Below, piece by piece: positions 42,607 to 52,021 of a stretch of DNA of 60,796 nt. Origin of the DNA: Armatimonadota bacterium (GTDB lineage: Bacteria; Armatimonadota; Zipacnadia; JAUWAU01); the NCBI GenBank assembly GCA_030601885.1, contig JAUWAU010000037.1, positions 1 through 60,796 of the forward strand. Reading direction: 5' to 3'. Under the pieces are notes generated by a model. That model made no database searches. It was given only the letters and a program-made list of their open reading frames with translations, and was not told the origin of the DNA. Position numbers and translations under genes: made by a program. The stretch's first letter is position 1. Each line of letters begins with the position of its first letter.

Positions 42607-44358
42607 CTATCCGGGTTGCTCCTCGAGGAATCGCTCCTTGATCTGCTTTTCCTGCTCCTCGGGCAGATGACCCTCGCGCAGGAGGCGTGGAGTGATGAAG
42701 ATAACCAGCTCAGTGTTTTGCTTGGTTTTCGTCCGGCTGCGGAACAAGGCCCCGATGATAGGAATGTCGCCCAACACGGGGACCTTCCGTCGTTTGACTT
42801 CCTCCTGCTGCAGCGTCAGACCACCGATGACGATGGTCTCGCCGTCTCGAACGCGCACCGTCGTCTCGATCTGTCGGCTGCTGAGCCGGGGCAGGCCCGT
42901 TTCGGGATCGATGCTGACGATGTTGCTGACCTCCGCCTGGATGTCGGTGGTTATCTCGTTGTTGCCGCCCGTCCAGGGGGTCACGTGCAGGCGCACGCCG
43001 ACGGGGACGGATTGGATGCGCTCCTGCTGTTGGCCGTACTGCAGGAAATTGACCATGATGAAGCGCTGGGCGCCGATGAATATCTCGGCTCTCTCCCCGT
43101 TCACGACGGCCATCTGTGGGCATGCCTTGAGCTCGGCCTTGCCCTGCTCGAGCAGGGCTTTCAGGCTCACCGCCAGCTCGCGCGTCGGCACGGTGCCGTC
43201 CTCAACGTAGAAGTCGCCGTCCTCGGCGAAGTCGTCCGGCCCGAGCTCGCGGTAGGAGAGATCACCCGTTGTTGAGTCCCCCGAGATGTCGTCGGTCTCG
43301 CCCCGATAGCGCCACTTGATCCCCAGGTCCAGATCCTCGGTGGACGTCACTTCGACAGCCACGACCTCTATCATGATCTGCGGCGGGGCCACGTCGATCT
43401 TGGCCAAGTCTGCGCCTATCTTCTCCAGCATCTGGCGGGGGGCCGTCACCACGACGGCATTCTGCTCCTCGTTGACGTGCACATAGCTGTACAGGAACGT
43501 GGGCAGGAGGCCGGAGGCGTCCTCGGCCTGGAGGTACTGCATGGGAAACGAGCGCGTGCCACTGCGGTTGTAGACGGCCAAGCTTTCGGACACGCCCCCG
43601 CTGATCATGTACACGTCGCCCACCTTCTCCAGCGCCAGGCCGTACGCGCTGCCGATAGCGCGAATGACGGAATCCACGGGCATCTGCGGCAGGCTCATGC
43701 TTACAGTATTCTGGACGGCATCGTCCACGGCCATCTCAGCGCCGCTTTTCGCCGCGATGTCGCCGAGGACCTCATGGATGTCGGCATTGACGGCTCGGAC
43801 GCTGAGTAAGCCGTCGGCAAACTCCACCACGCACGTTGTCTGGCCATTCTCCACTTCCCTTGCGGCAGGCCCGGTGCGCGTCACGCGCTCGATAGTGCGA
43901 TCGCTGTTTACCGTGATGATGAGCGCCTGCTGGTCCTGGCTCAGAGCCACATCGTACGTGCTCGGTTGGCTGAGCGAGACGATGACGGTGAGTCCGACGC
44001 CCTCCCGGGCGCGCTGCGGCACGGAGATCTGTACGTGGCTGACCGGCGTCTCGTTGACGGCAATGAACGTCTTGTCGATCTTGGACCGAGCATTCTCCAG
44101 CCGAATGCCGATCTGAGTGGCCCGGTCGCCGTAGTCGCGGTAGAAGCCGCGCTCCCATTCCCATCGGAGGATGCCGTCGGACACGATGGTTATCTGAACG
44201 CCGTTGGGCATCGCCTTGGCTTGGATGTCAGTGACGTTGCAGTATACGACGGCCACGGCTGGCGCGCTCGCCAGGGCGACGAGGGCTCCCGCCAGCAGCA
44301 GGACGCTTAGCGCGTTGCGCGTGCCTGGTGGCCACGTGTCTCGTAACAGTCGTTTCAT
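42607..44358 (-). CDS. Secretin-family outer-membrane protein (third of three)
   Basis: A 583-residue secretin. A signal peptide (LSVLLLAGALVALASAPAVA) is followed by an AMIN/pre-secretin-like beta domain. Next is an STN-type N0 domain (DIHEVLGDIAAKSGAEMAVDD), an N-domain with QNAVVVTAPRQMLEKIGADL, and the C-terminal barrel with the secretin signature VPVLGDIPIIGALFRSRTK. It ends in a helical EEQEKQIKERFLEEQPG tail. Secretins form multimeric gated channels for type II/III secretion, type IV pili or competence. Its ATG overlaps the stop of the preceding secretin by four bases (ATGA), so expression is coupled. No pilus or secretion ATPase is nearby. Confidence 0.92.
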   Translation of the reverse strand: MKRLLRDTWPPGTRNALSVLLLAGALVALASAPAVAVVYCNVTDIQAKAMPNGVQITIVSDGILRWEWERGFYRDYGDRATQIGIRLENARSKIDKTFIAVNETPVSHVQISVPQRAREGVGLTVIVSLSQPSTYDVALSQDQQALIITVNSDRTIERVTRTGPAAREVENGQTTCVVEFADGLLSVRAVNADIHEVLGDIAAKSGAEMAVDDAVQNTVSMSLPQMPVDSVIRAIGSAYGLALEKVGDVYMISGGVSESLAVYNRSGTRSFPMQYLQAEDASGLLPTFLYSYVHVNEEQNAVVVTAPRQMLEKIGADLAKIDVAPPQIMIEVVAVEVTSTEDLDLGIKWRYRGETDDISGDSTTGDLSYRELGPDDFAEDGDFYVEDGTVPTRELAVSLKALLEQGKAELKACPQMAVVNGERAEIFIGAQRFIMVNFLQYGQQQERIQSVPVGVRLHVTPWTGGNNEITTDIQAEVSNIVSIDPETGLPRLSSRQIETTVRVRDGETIVIGGLTLQQEEVKRRKVPVLGDIPIIGALFRSRTKTKQNTELVIFITPRLLREGHLPEEQEKQIKERFLEEQPG

Positions 44359-46262
44359 CCGTCCAGACTCCTCTCAGGCTCGAGGATCGGATCCCAGTCC
44401 GATGACTGCTGTGCCACCGGGGTTGTGAGTATGTCGGTGTGTGCCGCCGAATCGGCGGGCACAGTGCCGCCGTCGATGATGCGAACGCCGAGGAAGACGG
44501 CGAGCGATCGGTGGCTCACAGCATGCATGCGCGATTGGAAGAGGCGACCCACCACGGGTAGGTCACCAAGCAGGGGCACTTTCCTGCGGCGCTTCTCCCG
44601 CTGCTGCAGGGCCACGCCGCCGACGTAAATGGTGTCGCCGTCGGTCACCCACAGAAGGGAGCGTGCCTCCCGCGTAGCGACAAAGGGGAGCCCCTCGGCA
44701 TCAATGCTGACAATGTTGTTGGCTCGGAAACGCAGCCAGCAACGGGCAGCGCCGCTGCCGCATGGGTAGTAGTATCCGGAGAGGCGCACTCCGACATCGG
44801 TTGCCGCCAGGAAGATCTCCTGGCGCCGCCGTCGGAGTGTCCTAAGCGGGTAGAACTGCCGCTGGCCGCTGAAGATGCGGGCGTACTGGCCGCCGCGTGT
44901 CGTAAGGTGCGCCTCGGCGTACGTCTTCACCAGCCCCCGCTCCTCCAGAGCCAACAGAGACGCGCGGATGCGGCGCAGTGGCTGGTTGACGATGCGGAAG
45001 CTGATGTCGCCCGTGCGGGCTACCGATGTCAGGGAGGTGTTGCCGTCTGCGAATTGAAGGTCGAGCTCAGATACCAGATCATAGGTGCGGGCCGTGTCCA
45101 CCACAATGGCTTCGATCTCGATGAGATCGGGCCGTCGGTCCACCACCGCCAGATCTTCGCCGATCTTGTCCAGCAGGGCCGGAGCGCCGGTCGCCACAAT
45201 GGCATTGTGCTCCCGGTCAACGTGGATGTAGCGGTCGAGCACGTTCGGCAGCAACTCGGCAGCCTCCTCGGCAGGGAGGTGCCGAATGGGGAACGACCGC
45301 CGGGAGGAGAAGCTGTACGCGGCACCGCTCGTGGGCCACCCCGGCGCCAGGACGTAGCCGCCATCGACCCTTCCCACGCCGAGGCCGTAGGCCCGCGCGA
45401 TCACATCCAGTGCGTGCGACAGCGTCATGTCCTCCAAGTACATGCTCGCCGCGGCGAGGGACGCCTCCGAGAGGGCAATCTTCGTCCCGGTCCGATCGCT
45501 GATCTCCTTCAGGAGCTGCCCCGCCGTCACTCCGACGGCGTGAACATAAAGCCGGCCGTTTTCGTAGGCGACACCCAGACGAGCCTTCTGCTGGCGCGCT
45601 TGCCTCACAGCCTCCGCGCGCTTGACATCAATGTACCGATCAGATCGTGCGATGATGATGATGCTGCGCTGGTTCTCGGACATGATGATGTCGAGCGAGA
45701 CCCCGGTACTGCTACTGTAGCCATCGACGTCGAAGTCAGTGAGCTCGACCCGGCGGGCATAGCCCATCGTGAAGAGCACCGTTGTCATCTCCAGGCCTAT
45801 GCCTCCGGCGGCGTCGGGCGGTATGGTGACCTCGAGATGGCTTATGGGGTAGAGGTTGATGTCAACGAAGGTCCCGACCTCCGAGCGGGCGTTGAGGATG
45901 CGGATGGGGAAACGCGTAGTCTCCTTTTCGTCCCAATCCCCCGGCTCCTCCTCCTCCATGAAATCCGTGAACTCGGCGTCGGTCTTCAGCAGCCCGTTGG
46001 CTTTGACCGTGATAATGGCGGCGTTACTGAGCTGCACCTTCTCAACGGCCACGATGCTGCAGTACGCGGGCATCTCGCCGACGGCGCCCCGGCGGCGGTC
46101 GTCGTCGTCGCGCTCCGAGCCATACTGGGAACTCGCGGGGACAGCGGCCAGCGTTAGTAGGACGGCGCAGAGCACGAGCTCCACCACCGGTCGCAGCAGT
46201 GCCGCGCCGCCCGCAGGCCCCCGAGCTCGCGTCGCTGTCTCGACGTCAAGACGGCCCCTCAT
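44355..46262 (-). CDS. Secretin-family outer-membrane protein (second of three)
   Basis: A 635-residue secretin-like protein. After a signal peptide (about residues 22-46, ending PASSQYG) comes a pre-secretin beta domain, an N0-like domain (AGQLLKEISDRTGTKIALSE), an N domain with EHNAIVATGAPALLDKIGED, and the barrel domain with VPLLGDLPVVGRLFQSRM. The barrel is more divergent than in its neighbours: the strand usually ending in an ITP motif reads SLAVFLGVRIIDGG. It could therefore be a non-pore partner. It overlaps the first and third secretin genes by four bases each, giving strict translational coupling and probably similar amounts of all three. Confidence 0.88.
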   Translation of the reverse strand: MRGRLDVETATRARGPAGGAALLRPVVELVLCAVLLTLAAVPASSQYGSERDDDDRRRGAVGEMPAYCSIVAVEKVQLSNAAIITVKANGLLKTDAEFTDFMEEEEPGDWDEKETTRFPIRILNARSEVGTFVDINLYPISHLEVTIPPDAAGGIGLEMTTVLFTMGYARRVELTDFDVDGYSSSTGVSLDIIMSENQRSIIIIARSDRYIDVKRAEAVRQARQQKARLGVAYENGRLYVHAVGVTAGQLLKEISDRTGTKIALSEASLAAASMYLEDMTLSHALDVIARAYGLGVGRVDGGYVLAPGWPTSGAAYSFSSRRSFPIRHLPAEEAAELLPNVLDRYIHVDREHNAIVATGAPALLDKIGEDLAVVDRRPDLIEIEAIVVDTARTYDLVSELDLQFADGNTSLTSVARTGDISFRIVNQPLRRIRASLLALEERGLVKTYAEAHLTTRGGQYARIFSGQRQFYPLRTLRRRRQEIFLAATDVGVRLSGYYYPCGSGAARCWLRFRANNIVSIDAEGLPFVATREARSLLWVTDGDTIYVGGVALQQREKRRRKVPLLGDLPVVGRLFQSRMHAVSHRSLAVFLGVRIIDGGTVPADSAAHTDILTTPVAQQSSDWDPILEPERSLDG

Positions 46263-47632
46263 TTGCCCTCCTCGTCGCGCTCTGGGCCGAGGAAGCGCCG
46301 CTTTATCTCGGCCTCCTGCTCCTCGGGCAGATGTCCCGTCTGGGACAGTATCGTTGGCGTGATGAACAGGAACAGATCCGTATGCGTGCGCACGATGCGT
46401 TTCCGGCGGAAGAGGCGGCCCAGGAGCGGGAGATCACCCAGTATCGGTACCTTGCTCCGCGTCTCCCGCAGCTCATCTTGCAGCAGGCCGCCGATGATGA
46501 TGGTCTCGCCGTCTTTCACGCGCACAACGGTTTCGGCGGTTCGCGTACTCTTATCGGGGAGCCCCGTTTTCGGATCCGGTGCACTGAGCGTGCTAATCTC
46601 CGGCTCGACGTCTACGATGATCTCTCCCTTGCCCCCGGTCCAAGGTGTGATCTCCAGCTTCACTCCGGCGTCGATGGAGTTACTGCTGCGTCTGCCCTCG
46701 GCTTCGATGGGGGTGCTGAGATACTGCTGCACGCCGACGAAGACGCTGGCCTCTCGGCCGCTGACCGTGGCAATGCGCGGATTGGCTCGCACACGGGCCT
46801 TTTTCTTCTCAACGAGCGCCCGCAGGCGCACGCGGAAGTCCGGGGCCAGCTTGGTCACGCTGGTGAAGCCGATATCACCGGTGGCGCTGAGCACGGAGGC
46901 GCTCTTGCCCGCATTGCTCCAGTCGAAGGCGAGTTCGAACTCGTCCCGGGTCATATTGGTGAACTCCACTACGAGCACGTCGATCATTATCTGCGCTGCC
47001 GGAATGTCGAACTGAGCGATGTCCTCGCGGAACTTCTCGAGCACCTGCGATGGCGCCGACAGCACCACGGCATTCTGCGCCATGTTCGTTTTCACGTGAT
47101 CCTGGAGGAACACGGGAAGCAGGGATTTCGCGTTCCGGGCCACTACGTACTGCGTGGTGATGGAGTCGATGTCGCTGAGCAGATACGATGAGGGATGCTT
47201 TGGGATGCCCTCACTGATCATGCACACGCCATCGACCTCCCGGGACGAGAAGCCGTACGCGCCGACGATGTGGTCGATGATCTCCTTGACGCCTCGATTG
47301 CGGAGGTTGACCGTGATGGTGCGCGGGATGGGCTGATTCACCGTGTCGTCTACGATGAGTCGGGTTCCCGTCTTGGCGGCAAGGGCGGTGAGCAGCTCGT
47401 GCGCGTCCACGCTGACGGCAAATATCGACACACCTTTGTCGCCGACGGTGATCTCGAGGGTTGGGTTGTCGGCGGGCGCGGGCGCCTCGGCTGGGGCCGC
47501 CTCTCGTGGCGGTCGTTGCTGTCCGCGGCTCCGCTGTGCCAGCGCGCTCGTGCTGCCAATGCATATGATGATGGCGATCGCTGCAAGGCTGGCCAGTAGT
47601 GCCCCGTGCGAATGATTGCCCTCCGTCCTCAT
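46259..47632 (-). CDS. Secretin-family outer-membrane protein (first of three)
   Basis: A 457-residue secretin, the shortest of the three and first in the operon. ATG 47632 follows AAGGAGAGGCACGAG; the open frame continues upstream into the promoter, so the longer reading is rejected. The signal peptide (LLASLAAIAIIICIGSTSAL) leads to an Ala/Pro-rich linker and an N0-type domain (DAHELLTALAAKTGTRLIVDD). An N domain follows (QNAVVLSAPSQVLEKFREDI), then a canonical barrel with VPILGDLPLLGRLFRRKRI and LFITPTILSQTGHLPEEQE. It lacks the extra N-terminal beta domain of its two neighbours. The three proteins share the GHLPEEQE-type tail only in the first and third copies. Confidence 0.92.
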   Translation of the reverse strand: MRTEGNHSHGALLASLAAIAIIICIGSTSALAQRSRGQQRPPREAAPAEAPAPADNPTLEITVGDKGVSIFAVSVDAHELLTALAAKTGTRLIVDDTVNQPIPRTITVNLRNRGVKEIIDHIVGAYGFSSREVDGVCMISEGIPKHPSSYLLSDIDSITTQYVVARNAKSLLPVFLQDHVKTNMAQNAVVLSAPSQVLEKFREDIAQFDIPAAQIMIDVLVVEFTNMTRDEFELAFDWSNAGKSASVLSATGDIGFTSVTKLAPDFRVRLRALVEKKKARVRANPRIATVSGREASVFVGVQQYLSTPIEAEGRRSSNSIDAGVKLEITPWTGGKGEIIVDVEPEISTLSAPDPKTGLPDKSTRTAETVVRVKDGETIIIGGLLQDELRETRSKVPILGDLPLLGRLFRRKRIVRTHTDLFLFITPTILSQTGHLPEEQEAEIKRRFLGPERDEEGK

Positions 47633-47825
47633 CTCGTGCCTCTCCTTATATAAGTGCTCTCTGGCATTCCTCCAGCGGCCAAAGAGAATGGCGCCGCAAT
47701 GGGCGCCTCTGGGGAACGCCTGTCTCAACTCGCTACGAACGCCGCAACGCGCACGTACGGCCCATGGCGTTGCGGCGCAGGTCCGGCGCAGCCGCTGAAG
47801 CGCGGCGGCCCGTGATTTGCCGTCC

Positions 47826-47854
47826 ATTATACGCCCACCGAACGGGAAAGTCAA
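47826..47854 (-). promoter_or_regulatory. Near-consensus sigma-70 promoter of the secretin operon
   Basis: Minus strand TTGACT (47849-47854) and TATAAT (47826-47831) separated by exactly 17 bases, the best promoter in the window. Transcription from about 47819 gives a leader of about 187 bases. The leader contains a GGCGCC hairpin at 47690-47707 (6-bp stem, 6-base loop). The remainder of the 455-base gap 47633-48087 holds no gene apart from the IS end at its right. Confidence 0.75.
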
Positions 47855-48026
47855 GTCTTGCCCCATGCGTTAGAGGGCTTTGCTATGGCGAAAATAGCAT
47901 TGGCTCGTGGTGCCCTACTGCAGAGAGATATTCCGTGCGTGCCAAGATTGTTGGGATTGGACAAAACTGGCCAGAGGCGAGTGAAAATGATACCCTCCCC
48001 TGCTGACACACGAGACGCTTTGGGCA

Positions 48027-48297
48027 TGCCCCCCGAAAACTGGTCCACTGGATGTGTTAGGTTCTCCCGGACAAAGGGAGGTTCTCCATGAAGCGGAAAC
48101 GATTCAGCGAGGAGCAGATCATTCGGATTCTGAAGGAGGCCGAGCAGGAGCACAGGACGATTTCGGAGGTGTGTCGGGAGCACGGGGTGTCGGAGAACAC
48201 CTTCTACCGCTGGCGGCAGAAGTTCGCTGGCCTCAGTGTGCCGGAGCGGCGGCGGCTGCGAGAGCTGGAGCGAGAGAATGCGCGCCTCAAGCGCATG
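48027..48297 (+). mobile_element. Truncated IS3-family insertion sequence (left end and start of OrfA only)
   Basis: A probable left terminal sequence begins at TGCCCCCCGAAAACTGG (48027). It is followed by a ribosome site and the first ~70 codons of an IS3-type OrfA. The element stops at about 48297: no rest of OrfA, no OrfB integrase and no right end are present. The gene downstream starts only 108 bases later, so a deletion removed the rest of the element, perhaps with neighbouring DNA. Confidence 0.75.
48088..48297 (+). pseudogene. Truncated IS3-type transposase OrfA
   Basis: ATG 48088 follows GGGAGGTTCTCC. The first 70 residues match the OrfA helix-turn-helix and leucine-zipper start of IS3-family elements (KRFSEEQIIRILKEAEQ; CREHGVSENTFYRWRQKF; LRELERENARLKRM). 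The frame then diverges into Gly/Arg-rich sequence and runs into the next gene, so the protein is broken before its oligomerisation region ends and has no catalytic partner. Confidence 0.85.
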
Positions 48298-48404
48298 GGG
48301 GCAGGTCATATGCCCATCGGCGCCGACACTGGTCGGGGGAGAGGAGCGCCGGAGCGGATGGGGAAGTGGGACACTGCGTATTCACGATCATTGGGAGAAC
48401 GAGC

Positions 48405-49586
48405 ATGGACAAACTCAAAGTCGGCATTCTCGGACTTCGCCGCGGCCTTACGCACGTGCGCAACTTCCTGGCGATCGAGGAGGCGGAAGTCATCGGCGCG
48501 GCCGACCGATTTCCCGCATGTCGGGAGCGGGCGGAGGAGTTGATGGGCGAAAGCGGCGGCAAGGTGGTCCCGGAGTACGACGATCTGCTGGCGATGAAAC
48601 CCGACGCCATCGTCGTCGCCAGCAACGGGAAGCAGCAGGTCGAGCACTCGTGCCAGGCGATGGAAGCGGGCTGCCACGTGCTCTCCGAGATACCGGGCGC
48701 CGACACGGAGGACGAGCTCATCCGCCTCCGCGACGCCGTCGAGCGAACCGGCATGACCTACATGGCGGGCGAGAATTCGTGCTTCCTCGACTTTCTGCGC
48801 TACTGGCGCAAGTGGATACTCGAAGACCGTTTCGGCCCGATTTCCATCGCCGAGGCTGAGTACCTGCATTACTTACCCGCCACCGTGTGCCTCCCCGACG
48901 GGTCGCGCCTGACGCCCAGCGAGGCCAAAGCGCAGGGACGCACCGATTGTGAGCCGATTTGGCGGGCAGACCAGCCGCCGATCCAGTACCTGACTCACGA
49001 CCTGGGGCCGCTTCTGGAGGTTTTGGACGACCGCTGCGTGTCGGTCACGTGTCGCAGCGCTCCGTGGCGGTGCAAGGAGGCGCCCCTGCGGTCCGATGGC
49101 CAGATCGCGCTGCTGCACACGGCGAAGGGAATGCTGATCAAGATCATGGTCACGCTCAACACGCGCCGGCCCTCCGAGCATCGCTACCGGCTGTTCGGTA
49201 CCGAGGGCAGCGCGGAGTGGTTCAGCTACGAGGGATTCTGCCGCCGACTGGATCGGGATCGGGAGGAGAAAGAGGGCTGGGAGCGGATTGACATAGGCAG
49301 CGCGGCCCTGGATCAAGACACCAGCACCGGGCACGGGGGCACGGACCTGAAGCTGGCCCGGCACTTCACCAACGCCGTGCTCGAGGGCAGGCCCGCACCC
49401 ATCGACGTATATAGGGGCATCGAGTACGCGCTTCCGGGAATCATCGCCAACAGGTCGGCGGAGCTCGGCGGCGTGCCCCTCGCCATCCCCGACCTGCGCC
49501 GCGAGCCGTTCACCGGCACCGCGTTCTGGGAGACCGTCGGCCTGCCGGACGAAGAGCCGCCGGCCGTGGCGTACACAAAGCCTTAA
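48405..49586 (+). CDS. Gfo/Idh/MocA-family oxidoreductase
   Basis: A 393-residue NAD(P)-dependent dehydrogenase-like protein. The Rossmann start is KVGILGLRRGLTHVRNF (the third Gly of GxGxxG is displaced). DAIVVASNGKQQVEHSCQAM and HVLSEIPGADT follow, where EKP, usual in the family, is EIP; the Lys that normally contacts cofactor and substrate is thus absent. The C-terminal substrate domain contains LTHDLGPLLEVLDDR, which places the usual catalytic His-Asp. Members oxidise or epimerise sugars and inositols. ATG 48405 follows GGGAGAACGAGC. It lies just beyond the IS fragment and 37 bases before the exported propeller gene, likely in one transcript. Confidence 0.88.
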   Translation: MDKLKVGILGLRRGLTHVRNFLAIEEAEVIGAADRFPACRERAEELMGESGGKVVPEYDDLLAMKPDAIVVASNGKQQVEHSCQAMEAGCHVLSEIPGADTEDELIRLRDAVERTGMTYMAGENSCFLDFLRYWRKWILEDRFGPISIAEAEYLHYLPATVCLPDGSRLTPSEAKAQGRTDCEPIWRADQPPIQYLTHDLGPLLEVLDDRCVSVTCRSAPWRCKEAPLRSDGQIALLHTAKGMLIKIMVTLNTRRPSEHRYRLFGTEGSAEWFSYEGFCRRLDRDREEKEGWERIDIGSAALDQDTSTGHGGTDLKLARHFTNAVLEGRPAPIDVYRGIEYALPGIIANRSAELGGVPLAIPDLRREPFTGTAFWETVGLPDEEPPAVAYTKP

Positions 49587-49623
49587 CGTCACCGGCACGC
49601 GCATCGCTGAGGAGGAATGCTTC

Positions 49624-51762
49624 ATGAAAGCGGGCACTCGCACGGTTTCGATGATGATGCTGATGGTGATCGGCTCCACGGGCCTACTGCTCGCCCAGCG
49701 AGAACGCTTCGAGACGCCGCTCATGGGCCCGAACCTGGGCGTGTGGCGCATCACGAACGATCCGGCCGTCCGGGACCACGCCAACTACCACAACACTCAA
49801 TGCTGGAGCCCCGACGGCCGATACCTGTGCTACACGCACTGGGGCATTCGAGACGACAACTACGGCAGCAAGTCGTCGGCGCAGATCCACGTGTACGATC
49901 TGCAGAAGGACGAAGATCGACACGTCGATCAGGGCATCCACCCCCGGTGGGCAAACACGCACAACTGGCTGTTCTACTCGCGGTTCAACCCGTCGGCCGG
50001 GCCGCTGCCTGAGACGGGCACCGCGGCCATGTGGCTCGATCTCGACACTGGCAAGCACACGCTCCTGGCTGCTGGGATCGAGGGTATTGGAGAGACCGAC
50101 GCGACCGACACGTGGCTGTATGGGGCCCGGCGCTTCAGAGGCGAGACGCCAGAACACAGAATGGTGCGGATCCGCATCCGGGATGGACACGTTGAGGATC
50201 TGCCGGAGGTCACGGGCAGCCAGCGACTTCCCAACCCTCGGCACCCGGTGTTCTTCACCCGCCACGATCATCGCAACGAGCCCTTCGGGGCCACGCGGTA
50301 CTTCTGGGATCTCGACGGCGGCAACCGGCGCATCGGAGCGCCCACCGTGCAGCAGTGCCATATGTCATGGCTCGGGAACGGCGAGTACATGCTGCTCGGC
50401 AACGGCCTCGTGCGGGGGCGCCGCTGGGACGAGCCCTTCCCCAGCAACGTGCACTTCCTGGCATCGGTGAGCATGGGCGACATCAGCCCCTGCGGTCGCA
50501 GCGGACGATACGTCTGTGGCGACAGCACGGTGGCCGACCTGCGCTCGGGCGACGGGTGGCACTTCATCGACCCGCTGTCCATCATCTGCTATCCGCAGAA
50601 CGTCCCCGACAGCTCCGGCATCTACGACGCCGACCCGAAGGGCAGCCCCGACGGCACCAAGGTGTGCTTCGTCTCCAACTACGATCTCAAGGATGCGCCC
50701 CTTACCCTCATCACGGAGAATGCCTCGGCCAAGGACGACGTGCTCCACGTGGAGTCCACCGAAGGCTTCCCGGAGTCCGGGGCGCTGGTGGTTCGGCGCG
50801 AAGTCGTCGGCTATGAGCGAAAGACCGCGACGACGTTCGAGGGCCTCACGCGGCAGCTTTACGACACGATGTACGTGAACGCGAACGAAGGCCGGCGGGT
50901 CACCTCCTTCGAGGCGCGCTGCATGACTGATGAGCAGTGGGCGCGGCTGCCTGGGGCGACGTCTTCGATGCGAAACTCCATTGATGACCCGACTTCACCC
51001 CTCATCCGCCAGCGGCAGACCGATGTGTACGTGGTGGTGATCCGCAAGCCCGATCAGCCACATATGCGCCTGGCCGGCGGCGAAGTCCACCTCATCCCGG
51101 GGGAGGAGCATTATGAGACGTTTGGTTATCATCTGGTGCACAACGGTCGGCGGATCACGGATACGCCGGTGCGATCGGGATCCACCTTGCAACTGGCCAA
51201 TCCCGGCGAGTATCAAGCCGTGGCCGTCGAATGGTCGGGAGTGGAGAGCGATCCCAGCCCGCCGTTGCGCGTTACGCGAGCGGTGAAGCTCCGGGTGTTC
51301 GCCGATGCGCCCGAGGATTTCTCGTGGACTCGCGACCGCTGGTTAGTGGCCGGCGGAGAAGTGTCTCCTGAAGAGGCGGCGCGGGCCGCGGAGGCGGTCC
51401 GTGAGATCGTTCACCTCCACGATGGCGTTATCCACCGAGAATGGCACCAGCGAGGCGTCATGGTGCGGCGGCACGATCTGAACGCCGACGCAAAGGCAAT
51501 CCGCCGACTCACCTACAAGAACGGGAAGTTGTCCCTGCGAGAATTCTACAATCCCGAGGGAGAGCGCGTCAGCCAGGAGATGTTCACCCCCGACGGGTAC
51601 ATCACTGACTCGATCCGGTACCGCTACCTGGACGATCGCGCTTACGAATACGATCATTGGTACTACGATCGCGGCATGCCCATCCGACGCGTGACGTCAA
51701 GCGGGGGAGGGCAGGAGTACGTGAAGGACGGGGACGATTGGGTGCTGGTGGAGAAGAAGTAG
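49624..51762 (+). CDS. Exported propeller-like protein (TolB/PD40 type) of unknown function
   Basis: A 712-residue protein. ATG 49624 follows GAGGAGGAATGCTTC and opens a signal peptide (MMMLMVIGSTGLLLA). The N-terminal half reads as a beta-propeller with PD40-like blades: CWSPDGRYLCYTHWG, SPCGRSGRYVCGD and SPDGTKVCFVSNYDL. A middle domain contains ENASAKDDVLHVESTEGFPE, reminiscent of a small beta-barrel found in secreted carbohydrate proteins, then a fibronectin-like region (QLANPGEYQAVAVEWSGVE). The C-terminal 120 residues contain Tyr/Asp-rich strands (YNPEGERVSQEMFTPDGY) like Rhs/YD-type repeats. No enzyme motif is seen; binding of an extracellular polymer is a guess. Confidence 0.7.
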   Translation: MKAGTRTVSMMMLMVIGSTGLLLAQRERFETPLMGPNLGVWRITNDPAVRDHANYHNTQCWSPDGRYLCYTHWGIRDDNYGSKSSAQIHVYDLQKDEDRHVDQGIHPRWANTHNWLFYSRFNPSAGPLPETGTAAMWLDLDTGKHTLLAAGIEGIGETDATDTWLYGARRFRGETPEHRMVRIRIRDGHVEDLPEVTGSQRLPNPRHPVFFTRHDHRNEPFGATRYFWDLDGGNRRIGAPTVQQCHMSWLGNGEYMLLGNGLVRGRRWDEPFPSNVHFLASVSMGDISPCGRSGRYVCGDSTVADLRSGDGWHFIDPLSIICYPQNVPDSSGIYDADPKGSPDGTKVCFVSNYDLKDAPLTLITENASAKDDVLHVESTEGFPESGALVVRREVVGYERKTATTFEGLTRQLYDTMYVNANEGRRVTSFEARCMTDEQWARLPGATSSMRNSIDDPTSPLIRQRQTDVYVVVIRKPDQPHMRLAGGEVHLIPGEEHYETFGYHLVHNGRRITDTPVRSGSTLQLANPGEYQAVAVEWSGVESDPSPPLRVTRAVKLRVFADAPEDFSWTRDRWLVAGGEVSPEEAARAAEAVREIVHLHDGVIHREWHQRGVMVRRHDLNADAKAIRRLTYKNGKLSLREFYNPEGERVSQEMFTPDGYITDSIRYRYLDDRAYEYDHWYYDRGMPIRRVTSSGGGQEYVKDGDDWVLVEKK

Positions 51763-51790
51763 ATTGGCCGTTTCCCGGCGCGGCGTCCCC

Positions 51791-51819
51791 TTGACGCTGC
51801 GAAGTTGCCAGTGTAAGAT
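51791..51819 (+). promoter_or_regulatory. Predicted sigma-70 promoter of the sulfur-carrier cluster
   Basis: TTGACG (51791-51796) and TAAGAT (51814-51819), spacer 17. Transcription from about 51826 leaves a 195-base leader before ATG 52022. The leader shows no riboswitch pattern I could recognise. Confidence 0.6.
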
Positions 51820-52021
51820 TGACACGAAAGCCGACTGGAAAACTATTTCCCCGATCGAGCCGGCATCGCAGTCGCCGTCGCGAGGACGTTGGTGGAGGAA
51901 AGGCCATCTCCGGCGGCGAAAGCAGACAACTGCGCGTCGGCGGGAGTGCTCCGAAGGCCGAGCGGCCGTTGCCGGCTGTCCGGAGTGATGGTTGGTGCAT
52001 GGCGCCAGGCAGGGGAGCTGC

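Noticed and set aside
51826..52021. Possible riboswitch in the leader of the sulfur-carrier gene
   Set aside because: No TPP, SAM or other conserved core could be recognised by eye; a covariance-model search would be needed.
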